Positions 58,395 to 64,000 of a stretch of DNA of 64,000 nucleotides are shown piece after piece. Positions within the stretch are counted from its first letter, which is position 1. Every line of letters starts with the position of its first letter. The notes beneath the pieces were generated by a model. It ran no database searches. It worked only from the letters and a program-made list of their open reading frames with translations, and was not told the origin of the DNA. The DNA comes from Streptomyces sp. NBC_01460 (GTDB taxonomy: Bacteria; Actinomycetota; Actinomycetes; Streptomycetales; Streptomycetaceae): assembly GCF_036227405.1 (NCBI RefSeq), contig NZ_CP109473.1, forward strand, positions 4,774,001 through 4,838,000, in the 5' to 3' direction. Position numbers and translations under genes: made by a program.

Positions 58395-59125
58395 CCCTGG
58401 CACCCGCCGTCCACGAACGGGGCGTCACCACCCTGACCCTCGATTCCCCCGCCAACCGCAACGCGCTCTCGGCCCGGCTCGTCGGCGAACTCACCGAGGC
58501 CCTGGCCGGCTGCGCGGCCGACGACACCGTACGGGCCGTCGTCCTCACCCACACCGGCACCACCTTCTGCGCGGGCGCCGACCTGACCGCGCCACCCGAC
58601 CCCGCGGCGTTCGTCGCCCTGATGCGGGCCGTCGTCGCCCTGCCCAAACCCGTCGTCGCCCGCGTCACCGGGCACGTCAGGGCGGGCGGCCTCGGGCTCC
58701 TCGGGGTCTGCGACATCTCGGCTGCCGGACCGGACGCCACCTTCGCCCTGACCGAGTCCCGCCTGGGCCTCGCCCCCGCGGTCATCTCCCTGCCCCTGCT
58801 GCCCCGCCTCGACCCCCGCGCCGCCGCCCGCTACTACCTCACCGGGGAGCGCTTCGACGCGGCGGAGGCGGCGCGCATCGGCCTCGTGACCCTCGCCGGT
58901 GAGGACGTGGACAAGGCGCTCGTACCGGTACTCGACGGACTACGCAGGGCCTCCCCCCAGGGGCTGGCCGCGTCGAAGGAGCTGGTCACGGCTACTGTGC
59001 TGCAGAGTTTCGACAGTCACGCCGAAGACCTCATCGCCCGCTCGGCAGCACTCTTCGCCTCCGACGCAGCACGGGAGGGGATGACGGCCTTCCTGGAACG
59101 ACGGGATCCCTCATGGGTGCTGTGA
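58391..59125 (+). CDS. Enoyl-CoA hydratase/isomerase family protein
   Basis: A 244-residue crotonase-fold protein. Oxyanion-hole segments are LDSPANRNALSARLVGEL, TTFCAGADLTAP and RVTGHVRAGGLGLLGVCD. The second catalytic Glu region reads FALTESRLGLAPAVI. It hydrates the carboxylated enoyl-CoA or acts as a lyase in the pathway. The ATG overlaps the ligase stop; the 3' end overlaps the TetR gene by 13 bases. Confidence 0.9.
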   Translation: MTLAPAVHERGVTTLTLDSPANRNALSARLVGELTEALAGCAADDTVRAVVLTHTGTTFCAGADLTAPPDPAAFVALMRAVVALPKPVVARVTGHVRAGGLGLLGVCDISAAGPDATFALTESRLGLAPAVISLPLLPRLDPRAAARYYLTGERFDAAEAARIGLVTLAGEDVDKALVPVLDGLRRASPQGLAASKELVTATVLQSFDSHAEDLIARSAALFASDAAREGMTAFLERRDPSWVL

Positions 59126-59715
59126 CACCCCCCAGAACCCCCGCCGCGAAGTCGCCCAAGCAGGACCGCAGCCGCGCCACCCGCCAGCGGCTGCTCGAAG
59201 CCGCGGTCGCCTGCCTCGCCGAACACGGCTGGGCGGGCTCCACGGTCTCCGTCGTCGCCGAGCGTGCCGGGGTCTCCCGGGGCGCCGCCCAGCACCACTT
59301 CCCGACCCGTGAGGACCTCTTCACCGGCGCCGTCGAATACGTCGCCGAGGAACGCTCCGCCGCCCTGCGCGCCCTGCCCGTCCAGGGCCGCACGGCGGTG
59401 GTCGCCGCCCTGGTCGACCTCTACACGGGGCCGCTCTTCCGCGCCGCGCTCCAGCTCTGGGTCGCCGCGTCCAACGAGGCCCAGCTGCGGCCCCGGGTCA
59501 CCGAACTCGAAGCGCGCGTGGGCCGCGAGACCCACCGCATCGCCGTCGAACTCCTCGGCGCGGACGAGACCCGCCCCGGGGCACGCGAGACCGTGCAGGG
59601 CCTCCTGGACATGGCCCGCGGCCTGGGCCTCGCCAACGTGCTCACGGACGACACCGTGAGACGTGGCCGTGTCGTCGCGCAGTGGGCGGCGCTGCTGGAC
59701 GAGGCTCTGGGCTGA
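59113..59715 (+). CDS. TetR family regulator of the catabolic operon
   Basis: A 200-residue repressor. HTH residues about 20-65 read ATRQRLLEAAVACLAEHGWAGSTVSVVAERAGVSRGAAQHHFPTREDLF. The C-terminal ligand domain has WVAASNEAQLRPRVTELEARVG. It is the last gene, overlapping the hydratase, so it is co-transcribed. Its most likely target is the palindrome at 49365, with an acyl-CoA or acid inducer. Confidence 0.9.
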   Translation: MGAVTPPRTPAAKSPKQDRSRATRQRLLEAAVACLAEHGWAGSTVSVVAERAGVSRGAAQHHFPTREDLFTGAVEYVAEERSAALRALPVQGRTAVVAALVDLYTGPLFRAALQLWVAASNEAQLRPRVTELEARVGRETHRIAVELLGADETRPGARETVQGLLDMARGLGLANVLTDDTVRRGRVVAQWAALLDEALG

Positions 59716-59820
59716 CCTTCGGCGGAGCCGTAGGCGCGACATGCGCGTGCGGTGGCCATCGGCTGCGGCGACGTGCGCCGCTCGTCCAGCAGCAGGCCCC
59801 CGTGAACACGTCCCGCCCCT

Positions 59821-59920
59821 CGCCCGTCGGTCGGCACGCGCGCCCGTCGGCCGGTACGCGCGCCCGTCGGCCGGTACGCGCGCCCGTCGGTCGGCACGCG
59901 CGCCCGTCGGCCGGTACGCG
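59821..59920. repeat. Five exact 20-bp tandem units
   Basis: The unit CGCCCGTCGGyCGGyACGCG occurs five times without gaps (59821, 59841, 59861, 59881, 59901), in the order TC, CT, CT, TC, CT at the two variable bases. No spacers are present, so it is not a CRISPR. It lies between the TetR gene and the leader hairpin of the secreted-protein cassette; the stretch 59716-60187 otherwise holds no supported gene. Confidence 0.9.
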
Positions 59921-60131
59921 CCCCGAGCGAACCACCCCGCCGACTCCTCCCGTCGGCTCCGGCACGTGGCACGTTCATATACCCCCGTAGCGGAAAGAAA
60001 CCACCAAGGTGATCACTTGCATGCCACGTGACAAAGGCCTACCAGCGCGACAGTCGACGGCGAGTCCACGCCGTATCCGCTCAACATATTTCCTCTGTCG
60101 ATGAATGACACCGGTGCTACAGTCACGCGGT

Positions 60132-60171
60132 CGTTCGGTTTCGCTTTGAGGGGGGCCTCATCAACCGAACG
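60132..60171 (+). promoter_or_regulatory. Leader hairpin of the small secreted protein cassette
   Basis: CGTTCGGTT (60132-60140) pairs with AACCGAACG (60163-60171); within it TGAGG (60147-60151) pairs with CCTCA (60156-60160) around GGGG. The two-part stem ends just before GGGCAGGGGGG, the ribosome-binding site of the GTG at 60188. It could be a 5' UTR regulatory element or an attenuator. It is drawn from sequence only. Confidence 0.55.
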
Positions 60172-60187
60172 GGCAGGGGGGTTTTCT

Positions 60188-60562
60188 GTGCTCGGAATAC
60201 GCTTGCGCAACGCCTGAGTCGTGATGGCATCCGCTGCCGTGGTCACGCTCGCCGCCAGTCCGTCCGCTTGGGCCTGGGAGACGAATGCGACCACCATGTG
60301 GGGTGATAACGACACGTCGCAGGAATGGGTCGACGAGTCCTACAACGAGATCAATTTCAAGGACTTTCACACGGCGACGACCGAATGGATCCAGGTCGAG
60401 CGCTGGGAGTTGGTCACCTGGGGACAGGACACTCAGCGCGATAAATTCAGATTCACCAACTGCTTCAACGGCACGGACGCCGTCAGCACGGACACGCAGT
60501 CCGGCCTCCCGTACGGCACGTACTACTTCGAAACGGTGCTGCGTGCGTCAGTTGCGTGGTAA
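60188..60562 (+). CDS. Small Trp-rich secreted protein with an in-frame TGA in its signal peptide
   Basis: GTG 60188 has an excellent GGGGGG site and encodes MLGIRLRNA, then TGA at 60215-60217, then in the same frame VVMASAAVVTLAASPSAWA. Together these make a classic signal peptide (basic n-region, hydrophobic core, AWA cleavage) interrupted at codon 10. The sequence downstream is a 95-residue acidic mature protein starting WETNATTMWGDND and rich in Trp (seven) and Thr, with one Cys, ending in Trp. A restart at GTG 60221 or ATG 60224 would give a signal peptide lacking positive charge. No known family is recognised. Either it is a nonsense mutant or translation reinitiates. Confidence 0.6.
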
Positions 60563-60661
60563 GTGTCAGGAAGATCGTCGTGGACACGACTCAGGCTGAC
60601 TGATCCCGCCGCGCCGCTGCGCCTCCGCGCAGCGGCCCGCCTTGCATTTCTTCGAGGCTCC

Positions 60662-61951
60662 ATGCGTTTCTTCACCGCACTACGCACCAATGCCGCCGTG
60701 CTGGCTCTGCCGGTGACCGGTCTCTTCTTCGCCTACGTCTTTTTCGCGACCAAGGGGAGAATGAGTCATTTCGCTTCTCTTCCCTGGCCGGCCGAGGCTG
60801 CCGCCTTCGCCATACACGCGCCAGTTCCTCTGGCTGCCGCCGCGGCCGCAGGACTGGCCGCGGTGGAGGCGACCCGGCTACGGGCGCTCGGAGTGTGGGA
60901 GACGGGTCCCGCACGCTCCGCCGTGCGCATCGCGGTCCAGCCGGTCTTCTTCGTCGTGCTCACCATGGCGACCCTGATGGCCTGCGTCACGGCGGGTGCG
61001 TTGTCGATCGCGGGAGCGGCTCCCGACATATACGTGCTGCAACTGTTCGGCATGGTCGTGGTCCTGCTCACCGCGCACGCGGTCATCGGGTTCCTCCTCG
61101 GGCAACGTTTCCATGCGCTGTACTCCGCACCGCTCGTGTCCATAGCCGTGTTCGTCGGAATCAGCTTCCCCTTGGGCACGAGCAACTGGTGGGCGCACCA
61201 CGTGACCGGGGCCATCGGCCGGATAAGCTTCGGTGAGGCGTACTCCCTCCCCATGACGATCGCCGCCGTTGTGCCGACGGTCTGCCTGGCCCTCGCCCTC
61301 GTCGTGGCCATCGGCCCGCGACGGATCCGTGTGGGCGCCGTGGTGCTGTCCCTCGCCATCGCCGCCAGTGGTCTGCTGGGCGCCTACGCCATCACCCGGG
61401 AGTGGAGCTCGTTCGCTCCTGTGGCCGAGGGGCTGGCCCCGGTCACCTGCGAGGGCGGCGCACCGGAGGTGTGCATGCCCGCCGCAGGTTCGGAAGATCT
61501 CGGGGAGGTCCAGACCGAACTCGCCGGAATGACGACGAGGCTGCGGGCCAGGGGAATCATCTCGGAGATCCCCACCCGTGTCACCGACATCACCGTGTCC
61601 CGCACTCGGCAGTCGGACACCGCGGGGAAGGAGTGGACACTCGACCTCGCGGCCGGGAGCCCGGGCGGTGTCCCCTGGGACGGCGTGGCGATCGGCGTCG
61701 TGGGCATGCCCTGCAGAACGCCGGACTGGAACACCTTGCACTACAGCACTCTGTGGACCGCCCGGACCATGGGGGTGGCAGACGACTACCTCGCCTGGCT
61801 CTCCCGCGAATCGCGCTCGTTCCGGACCGGGGACGGCAAGGAACAACTCCTCGCGGAGATGGACAGGGTGAACGCCCTTCCGCCGGACGAGCAGAAGACC
61901 TGGTACGTCGAGCAGCTCCGGCTCTCCTGCCAGGGCGGCCGATCGGGATGA
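60662..61951 (+). CDS. Polytopic membrane protein with large C-terminal soluble domain
   Basis: A 429-residue protein. MRFFTALRTNAAVLALPVTGLFFAYVFFATKG starts an ABC-2-like membrane region of about seven helices (residues 10-265). A 160-residue extracytoplasmic-type domain follows with cysteines in PVTCEGGAPEVCMPA and VGMPCRTPDW, and a third pair partner in LSCQGG. Helix TALRTNAAVLALPV at the start is seen in ABC transporter permeases. Its ATGA junction with the next gene, and the ATPase two genes on, suggest it is the main membrane subunit. I do not recognise a named family with certainty. Confidence 0.75.
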   Translation: MRFFTALRTNAAVLALPVTGLFFAYVFFATKGRMSHFASLPWPAEAAAFAIHAPVPLAAAAAAGLAAVEATRLRALGVWETGPARSAVRIAVQPVFFVVLTMATLMACVTAGALSIAGAAPDIYVLQLFGMVVVLLTAHAVIGFLLGQRFHALYSAPLVSIAVFVGISFPLGTSNWWAHHVTGAIGRISFGEAYSLPMTIAAVVPTVCLALALVVAIGPRRIRVGAVVLSLAIAASGLLGAYAITREWSSFAPVAEGLAPVTCEGGAPEVCMPAAGSEDLGEVQTELAGMTTRLRARGIISEIPTRVTDITVSRTRQSDTAGKEWTLDLAAGSPGGVPWDGVAIGVVGMPCRTPDWNTLHYSTLWTARTMGVADDYLAWLSRESRSFRTGDGKEQLLAEMDRVNALPPDEQKTWYVEQLRLSCQGGRSG

Positions 61952-62535
61952 TCTGGTGGTTGCGTCAACGCGGCGCCCTCGACCTGCTGCCCTGCGCTCT
62001 GGTCGTCTTCATCCTGAGCATCGCTCTCACCTCGGATCTCGTCCTCGTTCTTCCCGCGTTTCTCGGCAGCCACCCCGTACCGACCGAGCTGAGCGACTTC
62101 TTCTGCCTCGTGCCTTCCCTCGCCCTCGTCGCGTGCCTCGAAAGACGCCTGCCCGGCATGGAACGATCGGCTGTGCGCCGGCTCGACGCGAGGGACATCG
62201 CCCTGGTGACGGGCTTCTCGCTCCTTGCCGGCGTGGCTGCCGCGGCCCTGACTCCGTTGGACCCGGACGCCATGTGGACAGCCGCGCGCAACAGCCTGCT
62301 CTTCTGCGGTCTCGCCCTCGGGAGCTGGCCCCTCCTCGGACACCGGGCAGTCCTCGTCCCCGTGTTCTGGATGATCCTCGCCATGTTCACCGGGGGCAGA
62401 CGGCCCGACGACCCCTATCCCTGGGTGATCGTCACAGAGAAGGCCGATGTCGTCCATGCCGCGACGGGCGCTGTCCTCGTCTTCCTGACGGGGCTCGTTC
62501 TCCTCACCTGCCTCGTGCCAAGGACCGACCGATGA
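61948..62535 (+). CDS. Five-helix membrane protein of the ABC cassette
   Basis: A 195-residue protein beginning MIWWLRQRGALDLLPCALVVFILSIALTSDLVLVLPAF. About five hydrophobic helices are visible, including IALVTGFSLLAGVAAAAL, NSLLFCGLALGSWPLL and VLVPVFWMILAMF. A soluble loop with RRPDDPYPWVIVTEK follows. It is translationally coupled (ATGA) at both ends. It is probably a second membrane subunit of the transporter; no family is recognised. Confidence 0.75.
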   Translation: MIWWLRQRGALDLLPCALVVFILSIALTSDLVLVLPAFLGSHPVPTELSDFFCLVPSLALVACLERRLPGMERSAVRRLDARDIALVTGFSLLAGVAAAALTPLDPDAMWTAARNSLLFCGLALGSWPLLGHRAVLVPVFWMILAMFTGGRRPDDPYPWVIVTEKADVVHAATGAVLVFLTGLVLLTCLVPRTDR

Positions 62536-63281
62536 CTCTCCTGCTCGACCGCGTCACCTTCACCTACCGCCGCAGGCTGCGTCCTGTCCTCTCCCGCTTC
62601 ACCTACGAGGTGCCCCGACAAGGCCTGACGATCCTGCTCGGCCCCAACGGGGCGGGAAAGTCCACGACGCTGGCACTTCTCGCCGGGACGGTCGAACCGG
62701 CCGCGGGCACCGTCCTGTTCACCGACTCGAAGATCACCTCCGCCACCCGCGAGTTCCGCCGTCACGTGGCCTGGCTCCCCCAACGGGTGCCTACGTCCCC
62801 GCAGCTGACCGCACGCGAGTACGTGGCATACATCGCCTGGCTCAAGGGCGAGAACCGCGCCCGCGCGTGGGAGCGAGCCGGCACCGCCCTCGAACAGGTA
62901 GGCCTCACCGAACAGTCCGGGCAGAAGACGGCCGGTCTCTCCGGGGGACAGGTCAGGCGTGTCGGTATCGCCTGCGCCCTCGCCCACGACGCCCGCGTCA
63001 TCCTGCTGGACGAACCGACAGCTGGTCTCGACCCCCATCAGCGGTCCGTGTTCCGTGATGTGCTGAGGGAAGTCGCGGCGGCCACACCGGTGCTGATGTC
63101 GACCCACGACGTGATCGATCTCGCCGACGAGGCCGACACCGTCACCCTCATGGACTCCGGGAAGGTACGCCACCACGGCGGAACCCGGAGCTTCCTCGAC
63201 CACGCCCGCCCTGAGGCCGCCCCGGGACGGCGGGCGGAGTCGGCGTACTCAGCCCTCATGCGTCTCGATGGTTCGCGGTGA
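62532..63281 (+). CDS. ABC transporter ATP-binding protein of the secreted-protein cassette
   Basis: A 249-residue ATPase. Walker A GPNGAGKST is at residues 37-45, signature LSGGQ at 136-140, Walker B VILLDEPTAGLD near 157-168 and the switch His in STHDVIDL. The protein is of the minimal, CcmA/NatA-like export type. The start overlaps the previous stop (ATGA). With the two upstream membrane proteins it forms a complete ABC system next to a small secreted protein. Confidence 0.92.
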   Translation: MTLLLDRVTFTYRRRLRPVLSRFTYEVPRQGLTILLGPNGAGKSTTLALLAGTVEPAAGTVLFTDSKITSATREFRRHVAWLPQRVPTSPQLTAREYVAYIAWLKGENRARAWERAGTALEQVGLTEQSGQKTAGLSGGQVRRVGIACALAHDARVILLDEPTAGLDPHQRSVFRDVLREVAAATPVLMSTHDVIDLADEADTVTLMDSGKVRHHGGTRSFLDHARPEAAPGRRAESAYSALMRLDGSR

Positions 63282-63375
63282 GCGGACGGACGTGGCGCTG
63301 AGCGGGCAGCGGCATCCGGGCCGTGTCCGGCCCGGCAGCCCTCTGCCGCTGCCGCACGGTGTCCTGGGGTTCAAC

Positions 63376-63413
63376 GGGCGCTGAGCGGGGGCGGAGAGGC
63401 CCGCTCAGCGCCC
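63376..63413. terminator. Bidirectional terminator
   Basis: GGGCGCTGAGCGGG (63376-63389) and CCCGCTCAGCGCCC (63400-63413) form a perfect 14-bp stem with a 10-base loop, between the convergent ABC ATPase and citrate synthase genes. Confidence 0.85.
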
Positions 63414-63468
63414 GGGCGTGAACTCGGGCTGGTCGAGCACGGCCCTCTCCTGGATCCGGGCCGTCACC

Positions 63469-64000
63469 TCAGTTCCCCAGGTCCGCCAGCTGGTCGTAGC
63501 CCGCGATCTCGCGGGGGTCGCGCGTGCCGGGGCCGACGTACGTCGCGGAGGGGCGCACCAGGCGGCCCGTCCGCTTCTGCTCCAGGATGTGCGCCGACCA
63601 GCCCGCCGTGCGGGCGCAGCTGAACATCGACGTGAACATGTGCGCCGGGACCTCGGCGAAGTCCAGCACGATCGCCGCCCAGAACTCGACGTTCGTCGCC
63701 AGGACACGGTCGGGACGGCGGGCGTGGAGCTCCTCCAGGGCCGCCTTCTCCAGGGCCTCCGCCACCTCGAAGCGCGGGGCCGCCAGCTCACGGGCCGTGC
63801 GGCGCAGGACGCGGGCGCGGGGGTCCTCGGCGCGGTACACGCGGTGGCCGAAGCCCATCAGGCGCTCGCCCTTGTCCAGTGCCTGCTTCACGTACGCCGT
63901 GGCGTCGCCCGTCCGCTCGATCTCCTCGATCATGCCGAGCACCCGGGACGGGGCACCACCGTGCAGGGGGCCCGACATGGCGCCCACCGCTCCGGAGAGG
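63469..64000 (-). CDS. Citrate synthase, partial (N-terminal part beyond the window)
   Basis: About 177 C-terminal residues are visible, read leftward from the window edge. AMSGPLHGGAPSRVLGMIEEI contains the catalytic-site His region (GPLHGGA), followed by GFGHRVYRAEDPRARVL (second catalytic His and Arg), VEFWAAIVLDFAEVPAHMFTSMFSCARTAGW (catalytic Asp/substrate Arg region) and RPSATYVGPG. It condenses acetyl-CoA (or propionyl-CoA) with oxaloacetate. This is the short GltA/CitA-type; whether it is the main or the second citrate synthase cannot be told from this part. Confidence 0.92.
   Translation of the reverse strand, partial: LSGAVGAMSGPLHGGAPSRVLGMIEEIERTGDATAYVKQALDKGERLMGFGHRVYRAEDPRARVLRRTARELAAPRFEVAEALEKAALEELHARRPDRVLATNVEFWAAIVLDFAEVPAHMFTSMFSCARTAGWSAHILEQKRTGRLVRPSATYVGPGTRDPREIAGYDQLADLGN

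Noticed and set aside
59821..59920. Possible CRISPR array
   Set aside because: Units are directly adjacent with no spacers and there are no cas genes.
59642..59978. Open frames translating the 20-bp repeats (TGRRARVPTDGRA-like peptides)
   Set aside because: The peptides simply mirror the tandem DNA repeat; no start with a ribosome-binding site and no domain.
60188..60562. Assignment of the small secreted protein to the lactococcin 972 family
   Set aside because: The gene layout is similar, but the mature sequence lacks the Gly/Tyr/His-rich GTWxxGxxxxxxxSxYxH pattern of that family; I leave it unassigned.

Overview
The window is about 64 kb of very GC-rich chromosome with the codon bias, short intergenic gaps, GTG starts and 4-base ATGA/GTGA stop-start overlaps of a Streptomyces. 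Conservon signalling genes, CYP154/CYP157-like P450s, DUF397/DUF5753 genes, an F420-type PPOX protein and a mycothiol-family DinB protein all fit. I see no rRNA, tRNA, transposase, integrase, phage module or CRISPR array. Both edge genes are cut: a membrane protein at the left and citrate synthase at the right.

Layout. 1-6.8 kb: small regulator/enzyme pairs (HxlR with a quinone oxidoreductase, ArsR with a VOC protein), a CsoR/CstR-type repressor with its G-tract palindrome, a MacB-type ABC pair and a SMI1/KNR4 protein. 6.8-9.2 kb: a WhiJ/AbaA-like locus with a deleted HTH gene, a DUF397 gene and an HTH protein. 9.2-20.2 kb: TetR/aldo-keto reductase, DUF4429-SHOCT, a rhomboid-like protein, DUF6924, VOC, cupin, TetR, an EEP-family protein, SUKH-4, an SGNH hydrolase, a secreted propeller-like protein and a histidine phosphatase. 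20.2-23.8 kb: a ribbon-helix-helix regulator, a DUF4097 protein and an ABC transporter, preceded by a 10-bp-phased array of TGGCGCCA-like sites. 23.9-31.5 kb: LysR/SDR, PPOX, TetR with a divergent drug-type ABC exporter, GNAT and a GAF-PP2C phosphatase. 31.5-33.2 kb: a decayed Uma2 gene and serC.

33.3-38.7 kb is a conservon read leftward: sensor kinase, roadblock protein, DUF742 protein, small GTPase-like protein, then two P450s. Every junction overlaps by a few bases except the kinase end, so it reads as one operon. The second-to-last gene is a P450 that has lost the ExxR arginine. 39.1-49.3 kb holds an LCP cell-wall enzyme, a large FAD/Fe-S dehydrogenase, a class C beta-lactamase-like hydrolase, LysR/EamA, DinB, a tiny acidic protein, a VapBC pair whose toxin start codon is gone, and a cupin.

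49.4-59.7 kb is an eight-gene catabolic operon: DinB-type protein, AtuA-like protein, acyl-CoA carboxylase beta and alpha chains, acyl-CoA dehydrogenase, cinnamate/coumarate-type CoA ligase, enoyl-CoA hydratase and a TetR regulator. A perfect 14-bp palindrome sits in front of it. The set would activate, oxidise, carboxylate and hydrate an unsaturated or branched acid.

59.8-63.3 kb is the least familiar part. A run of five 20-bp repeats and a strong leader hairpin lead into a small Trp-rich secreted protein with an in-frame TGA inside its signal peptide. Tightly coupled behind it are two unfamiliar membrane proteins and an ABC ATPase. It looks like an uncharacterised peptide-export or self-protection cassette. 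The window ends at a bidirectional terminator and citrate synthase. From memory, the serC to carboxylase/CoA-ligase to citrate synthase order resembles the conserved Streptomyces core; I could not check this.
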